DNA of 64,000 nucleotides from Clostridium_I sp047718555 (GTDB lineage: Bacteria; Bacillota; Clostridia; Clostridiales; Clostridiaceae): contig NZ_JBDNRK010000004.1 in assembly GCF_047718555.1 (NCBI RefSeq), forward strand, positions 1-64,000, written 5' to 3'. Positions 44,450 to 53,987 of the stretch are shown one piece after another (positions within the stretch are counted from its first letter, which is position 1; every line of letters begins with the position of its first letter). The notes beneath the pieces were generated by a model, which saw only the letters and a program-made list of their open reading frames with translations, ran no database searches and was not told where the DNA came from. Both the position numbers and the translations under genes were made by a program.

Positions 44450-44518
44450 AAGGCGTCATAAATAAATAACTAGCCATTATACTCGTATACTTAATTTACT
44501 ATTTATTTTCACATGCTT
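44450..44518. mobile_element. MITE-like element, short form (copy 4)
   Basis: An inverted repeat with left arm AGGCGTCATAAATAAATAAC and right arm TTTACTATTTATTTTCACATGC around about 18 bases. It lies 45 bases upstream of the AlsS-like gene and may carry or disturb its promoter. Confidence 0.55.
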
Positions 44519-44964
44519 TAACAAGTTATATTTTAAAAAATCTCATGATATATAATATATTTTTTTCCACCTACTTGTGATGTTGAATTGCCACATCACA
44601 CTAATAATACTGTTGTTAAAATTGTGAAAGTAATCATTGTTGCTATTAGTTTTTCTTTACAATAATATTCCTCCAATTTTCTTATTTTTTAATTAAAGCA
44701 TAAGTAAGCTTGTCTTATGTTTATATATTTAAATTATAGTTTGTAGTTACAAAATCCAATAAAAACCTATAAATTATTTTATTAATTTCACAAAAATATT
44801 TAAAAAATTTATAAAATAAATAATATAATTAGATATTTATTGTAAAACAACAAAAAAAACAACTTGAGTAATAAGCTCGAGTTGTTCTTAAATTATTATT
44901 TATATAATATAAATATTCAAACAAAAATTGGCAGAAATATCTCTATAGTTTTTGAACACCATTC
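44519..44964. other. Intergenic region upstream of alsS-like gene
   Basis: An AT-rich gap with one short dyad, TGTGATG-N9-CACATCACA (about 44576-44602), and the symporter terminator at its right end. I see no ORF with a ribosome site. It could hold the regulator site of the alsS operon. Confidence 0.4.
44858..44886. terminator. Terminator of the symporter gene
   Basis: AACAACTTGAG pairs with CTCGAGTTGTT with one mismatch around a 6-base loop, flanked by an A-run on the left (a T-run for leftward transcription). Confidence 0.65.
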
Positions 44965-46242
44965 CTAGGCTATTTCTCTTATAGAATTTATATTTTCAAC
45001 ATACTCCTGTCCTTTTACAGAATTATATTTTCCTTCCCATTTTGATATAGCTACTGCTGCTAAAGAATTGCCCACAACATTTACCACAGTTCTTGCCATA
45101 TCAAGAACACGATCTATTCCTGCAATAAAGGCTACTCCCTCCATTGGAATACCTACAGATCCTAAAGTTGCAAGCAAAACTACAAAGGATGCTCCCGGTA
45201 CCCCCGCCATGCCCTTTGAGGCTATAAGCAGCACAATCACTAAATTAATTTGGGCAGGAAGAGACATATGAATTCCATATATCTGGGCAATAAATAATGC
45301 TGTTATGGATTGATACAATGTAGATCCATCAAGATTAAAGGAATATCCTGTTGGGATAACAAAAGATGTAATGGCCTTTGGGCAGCCGAATTTCTCCATC
45401 TTCTCCATGATCTTTGGTAAAACTGCTTCAGAACTTGCAGTGGTATAAGCCAGAATAATTTCATCTTTTAATATTCTAATCATTTTAAATATGCTTGTAC
45501 CAGCCAGTTTTGCTACAATTCCAAGTACCACCAGTATAAAGAAAATCATTGCACCATAAGTAGTAATAATTAATTTTACTAATGGAATCAAAGAAGCAAT
45601 TCCAAATTTAGATATTGTAACCCCAATTAGTGCAAATACACCAATAGGCGCAGTTTTCATAACTTGATTCGTTACCCAAAACATTGCATCTGCAATACCT
45701 TGACAAAGATTAAGTACAGGCTTTCCCTTTTCTCCTATGGAAGCTACCCCTAAGCCAAACATAACAGAGAAAAATATAATTGGAAGTAAATTTCCTGTAG
45801 AAAGTGCTTCAAAGAAATTACTAGGAACAATATTTACAAAAGTATCTGCCAAACCATGATGAGCTGAAGTAGCTGTATTCATATAACTCTTAATGCTTAC
45901 CTTTGAAAGTTGATGAATATTTACACCGCTTCCAGGATGAAACATATTAGCAGTCCCAAGCCCCAAAATAATAGCAATAGTAGTAATTAACTCAAAGTAA
46001 ATAATAGTCTTACCACCTAGTCTGCCAAGCTTTTTAATATCACCTACACCTGCCACACCAACTACCAGTGATGAGAAAACAATAGGTATGACTATCATCT
46101 TTATAAGATTAAGGAAAATTTGTCCTATGGGTTCAAGATAAGTCTCCACAGCTGGATTTCCGTAAAAAATAGCTCCTACTGTAATACCAAGCACCAGACC
46201 AATAACAATCTGCAGAGCTAATCCACATCTAAATTTTTTCAT
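44965..46242 (-). CDS. Dicarboxylate/amino acid:cation symporter (DAACS family)
   Basis: A 425-residue secondary transporter of the GltP/DctA family. The signatures are KMIVIPIVFSSLVVGV in the third span, the serine-rich TTASSEAVLP of hairpin 1, PTGYSFNLDGSTLYQS in span 7, GVPGASFVVL of hairpin 2 and DRVLDMARTVVNVVGN in span 8. It would import glutamate, aspartate or C4-dicarboxylates with H+ or Na+. A two-component system encoded divergently at 46481 is its likely controller. GTGAAATTATA, a weak ribosome site, precedes the ATG. Confidence 0.9.
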   Translation of the reverse strand: MKKFRCGLALQIVIGLVLGITVGAIFYGNPAVETYLEPIGQIFLNLIKMIVIPIVFSSLVVGVAGVGDIKKLGRLGGKTIIYFELITTIAIILGLGTANMFHPGSGVNIHQLSKVSIKSYMNTATSAHHGLADTFVNIVPSNFFEALSTGNLLPIIFFSVMFGLGVASIGEKGKPVLNLCQGIADAMFWVTNQVMKTAPIGVFALIGVTISKFGIASLIPLVKLIITTYGAMIFFILVVLGIVAKLAGTSIFKMIRILKDEIILAYTTASSEAVLPKIMEKMEKFGCPKAITSFVIPTGYSFNLDGSTLYQSITALFIAQIYGIHMSLPAQINLVIVLLIASKGMAGVPGASFVVLLATLGSVGIPMEGVAFIAGIDRVLDMARTVVNVVGNSLAAVAISKWEGKYNSVKGQEYVENINSIREIA

Positions 46243-46480
46243 TATAATTTCACCTTTTCTTTTTTATTAATTATTTCCTTTTGACTTCCATCATTTTTTT
46301 GATATAAGATTATATTGCTATATTATAATTGCATCTATAAAATACAACGGAAACCTACAAAATGTTTTGATAAATTAATAAAATAGTTTATAATATTTGT
46401 TAATTTACTAGAAATAGGCTATATTATTTATCAATAAAGCTTATGCAAAAATACCTTTACAACCAAGGAGTGAATTACTG

Positions 46481-47758
46481 TTGAAGAAGAACTTTTACAT
46501 ATATGTGCTGTTTATAATACTAATACCCATAGCTGGCGAATTTAAATTTTTTCCTTTTCATGATAGTTTTCGTGTAAGTATGGGTACGCCTATTTTTTTC
46601 TTTTTTCTGTTATGGGCTCATAAAATACCCATAATTTTACCAACCCTAATAGTAGGTATAACTGTAGTGGCTTTCCGTGTTTTTTTAGACTTCAATGCAG
46701 CAGGAAATTTTCATCTGATACACTCACTTAACATGAACTTTCCTTCCTTTTTCTATTATTTTACTTATTCGCTCTTATTTTATTTAATGAAAGTGAAAAA
46801 TTTTAAGAATCGTTTAGATATAATCATATTTTTAGCTATTTTCATAGAAATTTGTTCAAATATTGTAGAACTCAGCTTAAGATATTTTATTTTAGACGGT
46901 ACTATTAATTCACTAATGATAGGTGAAATAATAATTATAGCTATTATCAGAAATATTTTTGTACTTGGAATTTTTAGTATGCTTAAACTTCATGAAGCTG
47001 AACTGGAAGTAATTCACCAGCAAAAGCAAAATAGTCACATGATATTTCTAATATCTGGCTTGTATGAGGAAGCTGTAGAACTAAAAAAATCCTTACAAGA
47101 TGCAGAAAATATTACGAAAAACTGTTATAATTTATATAGAAATATACAAAACAAAGATTTAAATATGAGTACGGAAGAATTATCTAAAAGATTACTGGTT
47201 ATTGCAGGAGAAGTACATGATATAAAAAAAGATAATCAAAGAATATACGCAGGTATTTCTAAAATGATCTCTGAGGAAAGTAACATAGATTATATGGATA
47301 TAAATGAAATAGGGAATATTATTATAAATAGCAATAAAAAATATGCAGCTTTACTGGAGAAAAAAATAGAATTTATTTTTAAAGCTGATTTTTCTACTCC
47401 TCTGCTTCATATTTATACTACTCTTTCTCTCATTAATAATTTAGTATCCAACTCCATTGAGTCAATTAAAGAAATTGGATTAATAAAAATTATAGTTTAC
47501 AAAGATAATGAATATATTAAATTTGAAATTCATGATGATGGTTCTGGTATTCCTGAGAAGAAAAGAGATTTAATCTTTAAACCAGGATATACTACAAAGT
47601 ATGATGATTCTGGTGTATCTTCTACAGGTATGGGGCTTCCCTATGTAAAAAGCGTAATAGAAAATCTTAATGGTACTATGGAAATAAAAAGTATTCCCCT
47701 TATAAAGGGCACCATTTTTACTATAAAACTGCCAATTAAAAGCTTGACTAAGATATAA
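46481..47758 (+). CDS. Sensor histidine kinase, GlnK/YcbA-like
   Basis: A 425-residue kinase with about six N-terminal membrane spans (1-170), a helical dimerisation region and a C-terminal ATPase domain (NNLVSNSIESIKE as N box, DDGSGIPEKKRDLIF, GMGLPYVKSVIENLNG). It resembles Bacillus YcbA/GlnK, which pairs with a YcbB-type regulator, here the next gene. The H box is not of the standard SHELRTP form; the likely site is in AGEVHDIKKDNQ. Start is TTG with AAGGAG 10 bases upstream. It is divergent from the DAACS symporter. Confidence 0.83.
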   Translation: MKKNFYIYVLFIILIPIAGEFKFFPFHDSFRVSMGTPIFFFFLLWAHKIPIILPTLIVGITVVAFRVFLDFNAAGNFHLIHSLNMNFPSFFYYFTYSLLFYLMKVKNFKNRLDIIIFLAIFIEICSNIVELSLRYFILDGTINSLMIGEIIIIAIIRNIFVLGIFSMLKLHEAELEVIHQQKQNSHMIFLISGLYEEAVELKKSLQDAENITKNCYNLYRNIQNKDLNMSTEELSKRLLVIAGEVHDIKKDNQRIYAGISKMISEESNIDYMDINEIGNIIINSNKKYAALLEKKIEFIFKADFSTPLLHIYTTLSLINNLVSNSIESIKEIGLIKIIVYKDNEYIKFEIHDDGSGIPEKKRDLIFKPGYTTKYDDSGVSSTGMGLPYVKSVIENLNGTMEIKSIPLIKGTIFTIKLPIKSLTKI

Positions 47759-47845
47759 TAGTCACTAGCTCTAGCTACAAGTACTTAACATATTAGCATA
47801 CTCTGAAAATATTTTTTTGAAGATACCTAATGAAAGGATGATATA

Positions 47846-48769
47846 ATGAATTTTTTTATTGTTGATGATGATATAGCAGTTCGCTCTATGATATCAGAAA
47901 TTATTGAGGATTATGATCTAGGTACAGTAGTTGGTGAAGCAGAAGATGGCTCATTTGTAAATATAGATCTATTAACCTTTAAAAAAGTAGATATTCTCAT
48001 CATTGATTTACTTATGCCTATTAAAGATGGCATTGAAACAATTAGGGATCTTGGCAGCTCCTTAAATTTCAAGATTATAATGCTTTCACAAATAGAGGAT
48101 AAAAAAATAATTGGAGAAGCATATTCCATGGCAGTGGAATACTACATAACAAAGCCAATTAATAGAATGGAAGTTATAAAAATAATAGAAAAAGTAATCT
48201 CCAATATAAAATTGCAAAATTCCATAAATGATATTCAGAAAACTATTAACCTGCTTGGTTTTCAAGAGTTGAAAGTACCTGTTGAGAAACCTTTAAAAAA
48301 GACAATTTCAGAAGCCGCTCAATTTATATTAACGGATCTTGGCATGATAAGTGAAAGTGGCAGTAAGGATATACTAGATATAATTCAGCACCTGGCAAAT
48401 GCAGATAAAGAATTATACGAATCTGAATTTCCTTCATTAAAGGCTTTATTCACCAATATTTCTATAGAAAAATTGGGAAACTCTTGTACAGAATCGGATA
48501 TAAAAAAAGAAATAAAAGCTTCTGAGCAGAGAATCAGAAGGGCTATATTTCAAAGCATAAATTATATAGCTTCCTTAGGACTTACAGATTATAGTAACCC
48601 TAAATTTGAAGAATATGCATCAAAGTTTTTTGATTTTACTGAAGTACGAAAAAAAATGTTGGAAATAGAAAACAAAACAAATAATTCATTTTCCCATATT
48701 CGAATAAATATAAAAAAATTTATAAAGGTACTTTATATTGAAGCTAAAAAACTGTCTCATAGTGCATAG
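47846..48769 (+). CDS. Response regulator with YcbB-type output domain (GlnL-like)
   Basis: A 307-residue regulator: receiver domain at residues 1-120 with acidic pocket FIVDDD, phospho-acceptor Asp in ILIIDLLMP (about 54) and Lys in TKPINR (about 105). It is followed by the YcbB output domain seen in Bacillus GlnL. There GlnKL controls glutamine uptake genes; by analogy this pair probably controls the divergent glutamate/dicarboxylate symporter. AATGAAAGGATGATATA precedes the ATG. The last codons overlap the left arm of the terminator. Confidence 0.85.
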   Translation: MNFFIVDDDIAVRSMISEIIEDYDLGTVVGEAEDGSFVNIDLLTFKKVDILIIDLLMPIKDGIETIRDLGSSLNFKIIMLSQIEDKKIIGEAYSMAVEYYITKPINRMEVIKIIEKVISNIKLQNSINDIQKTINLLGFQELKVPVEKPLKKTISEAAQFILTDLGMISESGSKDILDIIQHLANADKELYESEFPSLKALFTNISIEKLGNSCTESDIKKEIKASEQRIRRAIFQSINYIASLGLTDYSNPKFEEYASKFFDFTEVRKKMLEIENKTNNSFSHIRINIKKFIKVLYIEAKKLSHSA

Positions 48770-48787
48770 ATATGCACTATGAGACAG
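48752..48787 (+). terminator. Terminator overlapping the end of the regulator gene
   Basis: CTGTCTCATAGTGCAT pairs perfectly with ATGCACTATGAGACAG around 4 bases. The stop codon lies inside the stem, and a short T-run (CTCTTTT) follows. Confidence 0.8.
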
Positions 48788-48799
48788 ACTCTTTTAAAA

Positions 48800-50029
48800 C
48801 TACACAGCCTTATATTTGAATTGACCATCTTCCTTTATGCTAAAGAAGTCTGAATAGTCTATATTGAAAATGTTCTTATCTATATTTGATATATCTATTT
48901 TATTCTTTACAATTTGCTGAAGTACTCCGCAGTAAGATATATCTCCCATCAAAATTGCTCCATACACTATACCGTCTTTATGAATTATTTTCTTATAGAC
49001 ATTTTCTGTCTTAATAATATCCACAACATAGCTGTCATCTGGAGCTTCTATATTCCCTAACGATACACATTCAAGTCCCAAGAAGTTCATGGAATTTCTT
49101 AGAGCAAAAGTATCTTCAAGATATTTTTCATGGCCGGTCATATTGTAGGCAGCAACAATACCCTGTTTTACTGCAATAGGCCAAATTGGTGCAGTGAAGG
49201 TTACATCTCCCGCAGCATAAACATCCTTAGCTGAAGTACTGCCAGTATTATCTACTACAATACCTCGTTCAACTTTTATGCTTTCATTTTTTATAAAGCC
49301 TACATTAGGTCTAACTCCAGCTGCTACCACTATCATGTCACATTCTATTTCAGTTCCATCTGAAAGTTTTACCTTATCTACAAATCCGTTTTCCTTTAAT
49401 ATTACTTCTTCCAATTTTACAGAAGTATAAATATCTATTCCCTTATCCTTTAAAAGCTTTTGGTATCTGTTAGCTGCCTCTTTGTCTAATTGAAGAGGAA
49501 GTATTCTATCACCCATCTCTACAATTGACAGCTTTATGCCTCTTTCCATAAGACCCACTGCAGCATCTATACCTACAAGTCCCGCTCCTAATATTACTGC
49601 TTTCTTTGACGATTTTATTCCATCTTCAATACTTAGCACATCATCATAGTTTCTTAAAGAATAAACCCCTTTAGCCTCTCTTAGATTTTTAACAGGTGGA
49701 ATAAAGGAGGAAGCCCCTGAAGCTATTAAGAGCTTATCATATTTTTCTGTGGAATTATCCTCTAAAACAACTTCTTTTTTATCTAGATTAATATCTGTAA
49801 CATTTTTGTTTCTTATCCAATTCACATTATATTTAGAAACGAAATCTTTATCTATAAAAGATATTTTTTCTAAATTTCTCTTGCCGGCAATCACATGATG
49901 AAGCATGCATCTTGAATATACATCAGTATCTTTTGATATAATTGTAATTTCACTGGAACTGTCTAATTCTCTCAGAATTTGTACAGCATTAACTCCAGCA
50001 GCGCTGGCTCCTATTACTACATACTTCAT
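48800..50029 (-). CDS. FAD-dependent NAD(P)H oxidoreductase of the coo cluster
   Basis: A 409-residue pyridine nucleotide-disulfide-type flavoprotein: FAD motif VVIGASAAGVNA at the N-terminus, NAD motif VILGAGLVGIDAA (about 145) and the second FAD motif DVYAAGDVTF (about 275). It resembles NADH:rubredoxin/ferredoxin reductases rather than thiol reductases, as no CxxxxC redox pair is seen. In the known clostridial cooS-cooF-flavoprotein arrangement it can take electrons from CO oxidation to NAD(P). The ATG at 50029 shares one base with the stop of the upstream ferredoxin gene and has GGAGGTGAATGC upstream, so translation is coupled. Confidence 0.87.
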   Translation of the reverse strand: MKYVVIGASAAGVNAVQILRELDSSSEITIISKDTDVYSRCMLHHVIAGKRNLEKISFIDKDFVSKYNVNWIRNKNVTDINLDKKEVVLEDNSTEKYDKLLIASGASSFIPPVKNLREAKGVYSLRNYDDVLSIEDGIKSSKKAVILGAGLVGIDAAVGLMERGIKLSIVEMGDRILPLQLDKEAANRYQKLLKDKGIDIYTSVKLEEVILKENGFVDKVKLSDGTEIECDMIVVAAGVRPNVGFIKNESIKVERGIVVDNTGSTSAKDVYAAGDVTFTAPIWPIAVKQGIVAAYNMTGHEKYLEDTFALRNSMNFLGLECVSLGNIEAPDDSYVVDIIKTENVYKKIIHKDGIVYGAILMGDISYCGVLQQIVKNKIDISNIDKNIFNIDYSDFFSIKEDGQFKYKAV

Positions 50030-50478
50030 TATGCATTCACCTCCTGAACATATATAGCACCAGTTGGGCAGTTTTCTACACATCTTGGTGTTTCTCTATC
50101 ACCACATAGATCACATTTCACTACAGTCTTTTTAGTTGCCGTATCAGGTTTTAATACTCCAAAAGGGCAGGACATTACACACATAAAGCAAGAAGCACAT
50201 TTTTCTTTATCATAAGAAACTACACCTGTTTCCTTATTTTTAGTCATGGCACCACTCATACAAGTATTAACACATTCTGGTTCGTCACAGTGACGGCAGA
50301 ATATAGGCACTGGTTTTCCTGTACTATCTATGGTAATATGATTTCTTCCTTCACTTTTGATATTTTCAAGATCTATATCAAGCAATGACTTACCACTGTC
50401 ATTGTGCTCTGCAGCACAGGCAATGTAACAGTTTAAACAAGAACTACACAATTCCTTATCTATCATAATTCTCTTCAT
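50029..50478 (-). CDS. cooF: CooF-like polyferredoxin
   Basis: A protein of about 149 residues with four cysteine groups: CSSCLNCYIAC, CRHCDEPECVNTCMSG, CASCFMCVMSCPFG and CDLCGDRETPRCVENCPTG, space for four [4Fe-4S] clusters. It matches the CooF/HycB type that receives electrons from the CO dehydrogenase. The ATG at 50478 is taken as start; an in-frame GTG five codons earlier is possible, and the ribosome site is ambiguous (GGTGGTGG). It lies between cooS and the flavoprotein gene with 16-base and overlapping junctions, one operon. Confidence 0.9.
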   Translation of the reverse strand: MKRIMIDKELCSSCLNCYIACAAEHNDSGKSLLDIDLENIKSEGRNHITIDSTGKPVPIFCRHCDEPECVNTCMSGAMTKNKETGVVSYDKEKCASCFMCVMSCPFGVLKPDTATKKTVVKCDLCGDRETPRCVENCPTGAIYVQEVNA

Positions 50479-50494
50479 AAAGGCCACCACCAAT

Positions 50495-52378
50495 CTATAG
50501 TCCTAATGCTTTTCTTTTATTAACTACAATTTCTTCAAGTTTATCTGCTGCTTTTACTACATCATCTTCAAGTACAAGTTTTCCACCTGTTAGACCTTCA
50601 AGATCCTCTGTAAGAACTTTTGTTACCACTTTACTTCCCGTTATGAATGGAGGTATTGCAAGGTGAAGTGGAAGTCCAAGAGCTAATCCAAAAGCTCCAT
50701 CAGCTAAAGCTTGCTCTTCTAGCCATTGTGGTGCGGATAATACTAGTGGAAGCTGAGGAATATCTATACCAAGATATGCGGCAAGTTCTGTTGCAACCAT
50801 TTCAAGTCTTCCTATGGCAAGACATGGTCCAAAGTTTAATACAGGAGGTATTCCAAGACTCTTGCATACTTCTTTTAAATTTTCTCCTGCAAGTTCTGCA
50901 GCTGCTGGAGACATTAAACCTACATTTTCAAGTCCACCACTGGAACATCCAGCTGAAAGAACTATTATATCTCTCTTTATAAGCTCTTTAGTTAATTCTA
51001 CAGTAAATACATCGTGACCTTTAGCAGTAAGATTTGAACAACCAACTACTCCTGCTACTCCTTTAATCTTTCCTGATGCAATTAAATCTACAAGCGGTTT
51101 CCAAGTTCCACCAAGAAAGTCTTTAAGAGATTGTTCACTAACCCCAGTTATTACATCATCATAACCGTGATCTTTTGGTATATTCATAGTAATTTTGTCT
51201 CTTCTGCCGCTATAACTCTTAACAGCTTCATCTATAATATAATCACTTATCTCTTCTCTGTTTTCAAAGGAATATGGCTTATACTCTGCATTTGCTTTCT
51301 TTGCCACATCATCAAGACATATCATTTTAACCATGAATTCATCCACAATAGGTTCAATACCTGGAAGTGTACAGTTAAATTCTGAAACTATTATATCCAC
51401 TCCACCAGTTGCTATTAATGCTTCACTGGTAAAGTTGTTTCCAGCATGGCCTGAAAATACATCTTTGTAATGTTCTCCTCTTAATTGTAAGTCTTGACCT
51501 ACGCAAGTACATCCTACAAGTTTAAAGCCCTTTGCACCAACTTTCTTAGCTTTTTCTACTACTTTTTCATCGTTTAATATGTCCTGCAGATGAGATATAG
51601 TAGAGTGCTGATGTCCGGTAATCATTATATTTATATAATCAGTATCTACCACCTTGAAGCCTACCTTAGCTGGTCTTATTACAGGCTCTCCAAGCATAAC
51701 ATCGTTAAGTAAGTTTGTAAGAGTAAGTCCATAAAGTCCTGTAGATATTCCAAGATTTAAGCAGTGCAATAACATGTCCACTGGATCACTGCTTAGATTT
51801 GTAGATGTCTTAACTACAGCATCAAATACTTCTGCTTTAGCTCCACCAGGCATTATATTTAATTTTTTCCAATTTTCCACTCTAGGTTTATAAGCCATTT
51901 TTTCTACAATTTCCATTTTTTCATATCTAGGCTTATATATATCGTTAAGGACTGTTTTAGCTACTAAAACTGCCTTCTTATGTATGTCAGTTTCTTCTAT
52001 ATTTAAAATTTCAGCTACTCTATTTAAAGCGTTAACTCCCTTTATAGTTCCCTTAGTTTCACCAATGGATTTTAGATTTAATGCTGTATTTTCAATAACA
52101 TGAAGGTAACAGGCAGCTCCTGAGGCTACAGCTCTTAAAAAGTTTCTTGCAACTATAGTATCTGCATTAGCTCCACATACTCCATTTGGTGATTTTGGAG
52201 TTATTCTACAAGGTCCATTAGCACATAGTCTACAACAGACACCTTGTTGTCCAAATCCACATTTTATCTTTTGCTTTTCCACTCTATGATGGGAAGTCTC
52301 CATATCCATAGAGCCTATAAACCCCTCTAACACTTTATCTGCTGATTGACATGTTGTACAATTTTCACACATTGACAT
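50495..52378 (-). CDS. cooS: Carbon monoxide dehydrogenase catalytic subunit (Ni-Fe, CooS)
   Basis: A 627-residue monofunctional Ni-CODH. D-cluster cysteines are Cys40 and Cys48, B-cluster Cys49, Cys52, Cys57 and Cys68. C-cluster elements appear in GHQHSTI, GCTCVGQ, SEFNC, VGCSN, AGCSSGG and NFGPCLAIGR. An extra N-terminal motif MCENCTTC (Cys4, Cys7, Cys10) lies before the D-cluster and is not part of the crystal-defined set. The enzyme oxidises CO to CO2 in the cytoplasm. AAGGGGG precedes the ATG. It leads the cooS-cooF-flavoprotein operon; no acetyl-CoA synthase subunit is in the window. Confidence 0.95.
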   Translation of the reverse strand: MSMCENCTTCQSADKVLEGFIGSMDMETSHHRVEKQKIKCGFGQQGVCCRLCANGPCRITPKSPNGVCGANADTIVARNFLRAVASGAACYLHVIENTALNLKSIGETKGTIKGVNALNRVAEILNIEETDIHKKAVLVAKTVLNDIYKPRYEKMEIVEKMAYKPRVENWKKLNIMPGGAKAEVFDAVVKTSTNLSSDPVDMLLHCLNLGISTGLYGLTLTNLLNDVMLGEPVIRPAKVGFKVVDTDYINIMITGHQHSTISHLQDILNDEKVVEKAKKVGAKGFKLVGCTCVGQDLQLRGEHYKDVFSGHAGNNFTSEALIATGGVDIIVSEFNCTLPGIEPIVDEFMVKMICLDDVAKKANAEYKPYSFENREEISDYIIDEAVKSYSGRRDKITMNIPKDHGYDDVITGVSEQSLKDFLGGTWKPLVDLIASGKIKGVAGVVGCSNLTAKGHDVFTVELTKELIKRDIIVLSAGCSSGGLENVGLMSPAAAELAGENLKEVCKSLGIPPVLNFGPCLAIGRLEMVATELAAYLGIDIPQLPLVLSAPQWLEEQALADGAFGLALGLPLHLAIPPFITGSKVVTKVLTEDLEGLTGGKLVLEDDVVKAADKLEEIVVNKRKALGL

Positions 52379-52396
52379 AGTAAAATCCCCCTTAAT

Positions 52397-52417
52397 AGTA
52401 TACCATTTTGGTATAGT
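52397..52417. promoter_or_regulatory. Near-palindrome upstream of cooS
   Basis: AGTATACCA-TTT-TGGTATAGT, one mismatch between the arms, lies 19-39 bases before the cooS start codon, in the expected leader or promoter. It is a reasonable operator for a CO or redox regulator; none is assigned. Confidence 0.45.
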
Positions 52418-52491
52418 TTTGATTATTAAATTACAAGTAAATGTTGTTCATAATTTATCCCATGACTATCCTCTGTAATATTCACTGAATA

Positions 52492-52531
52492 ATTCATCTA
52501 AACTTAGTGAGAATACAAATCCTCCCTAAGT
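52492..52531. repeat. Repeat related to the tatC terminator hairpin
   Basis: ATTCATCTAAACTTAGTGAG and the following 20 bases match the complement of 14186-14236 with a few changes, but the right arm has decayed, so the hairpin is incomplete. Confidence 0.5.
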
Positions 52532-52596
52532 AAGATTTATTAACAATTATAGTAGCTTATGGAATAAAGTATACAAATTCAGTACACTTTTAATAT

Positions 52597-52642
52597 ATAA
52601 CTTTTTAATAATAATGTCAACTAATTATTATTAAAAAGTTAT
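52597..52642. repeat. 18-bp perfect inverted repeat in the cooS / cheR-like gap
   Basis: ATAACTTTTTAATAATAA and its complement flank a 10-base loop. It could terminate the leftward sensory operon (T-rich after the stem) or be an operator. The rest of the 448-base gap is AT-rich without ORFs. Confidence 0.5.
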
Positions 52643-52826
52643 ATTTTATTGATAATTTTTGTTCGTTGCATAATTTATATATTGATTTTGCAGCTATTAT
52701 AATATTCTTATTTCGTGTATTTTTATTTTTAACTACATTTTTAACAACTATATATTTATCAGCTTTTTAACAAACAATGCATGATTGTTTATTTTTTTCA
52801 GTAAAAAACTATTTTAAATCATTTGT

Positions 52827-53969
52827 TCACTTATTTATTTTCCTATATATTTTATTTTGCTCATTATACTTATAAAAATAATTGTGTCCATTATTTTTTT
52901 GAATTCCTTCACTTTTACCAAGCACTAAAAATCCATTATTATCTAAGGAATTATAAAAGTTTTTTAAGACCTTCTCCTGTAAACCATCATTAAAATAAAT
53001 AAAAACATTTCTGCAAAGTATTAGATTAAACTCATTTAATGTTCCGTTACTTAGTAAACTATGCTGAAAAAATAATATATTTTTTTTCAATTCTTCCCTA
53101 ACTTTAATATAGCTTTTATTAATATCAAAATACTGAATAAAACTTTTTTCTCCTTGGGCATTTCTGTAATTATCTATATCCTTGTCCAAAGTAGTAATTG
53201 AATACATACCATTTTTTGCTTCTTCAATAGCATAGGGATTGATATCCGTGGCATAAATTTGAGTTTTGCTAAGCATACCTGCTTCCTTTAGTATTATAGC
53301 TAGTGAATATACTTCTTTACCTATTGAACAACCTGCACACCAAATTTTAATGTGATTATAGGAATTTAAATAGGGCAGTATTTTATTTTTAATCATATTA
53401 AATACTTCATAATCCCGAAAAAACTCCGTGGTATTTATGGAAAGATCTAAAAATAAGTCATGGAAAATTTTTTGATCCTGTAGTACTTGTTCTCTAAATA
53501 TGTTAAAATCGTAGATTCTCTCTCTGATCATGGCTATATTTATTCTTCGCATAATACTATCCATTTGGTACTCTGTGTAATCATATCCATAAATATTGTT
53601 TATATCTTTTAAGAAAATGTAGATTTCTTCCTGGCTTGGTTTTTCTTTTTCATAAGATATATTATCTTTAGGCTTTTTAAAAGCTAATTTTTCAGTTATA
53701 TAGTTGCATTTTATTCCCAAATATTGTAAATACGAGAACAAATATCTTTTTAAAACAAAAATATTACATTTTTTATGCTCTTGCAAAATAAAAAGTTTTT
53801 CTATAATACTTTTGGGAATTATATTGGCACCTAAAAAAGTCACATTAAAATTTTTAGTTTCTGATATACTTAAAGATTCCACCAATTCAGCTATTTGTTT
53901 AGAGTCTTCTAATTCCCCAATTATTGTTAGATATATTTTATCCTGCTTGCAAATAGTCCTAATAGTCAA
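52827..53969 (-). CDS. CheR-like methyltransferase with N-terminal STAS-like domain
   Basis: A 380-residue protein. Residues 1-95 look like a STAS-type domain (alternating strands and helices, no catalytic motif). About 110-170 match the helical CheR N-domain, and 185-370 form the SAM-dependent methyltransferase domain with WCAGCSIGKEVYSLA (glycine-rich loop, Cys variants) and ILCRNVFIYF. CheR methylates glutamates of chemoreceptors. The start is TTG with GGGAGG 5 bases upstream. It lies 18 bases after the hybrid kinase, in the same operon, so a sensory target other than a classical receptor is likely. Confidence 0.8.
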   Translation of the reverse strand: MTIRTICKQDKIYLTIIGELEDSKQIAELVESLSISETKNFNVTFLGANIIPKSIIEKLFILQEHKKCNIFVLKRYLFSYLQYLGIKCNYITEKLAFKKPKDNISYEKEKPSQEEIYIFLKDINNIYGYDYTEYQMDSIMRRINIAMIRERIYDFNIFREQVLQDQKIFHDLFLDLSINTTEFFRDYEVFNMIKNKILPYLNSYNHIKIWCAGCSIGKEVYSLAIILKEAGMLSKTQIYATDINPYAIEEAKNGMYSITTLDKDIDNYRNAQGEKSFIQYFDINKSYIKVREELKKNILFFQHSLLSNGTLNEFNLILCRNVFIYFNDGLQEKVLKNFYNSLDNNGFLVLGKSEGIQKNNGHNYFYKYNEQNKIYRKINK

Positions 53970-53987
53970 ATTAACCTCCCGAATTTA

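Noticed and set aside
50647..50982. ORF opposite to cooS
   Set aside because: It is a shadow of the strongly conserved cooS coding strand, with no ribosome site.
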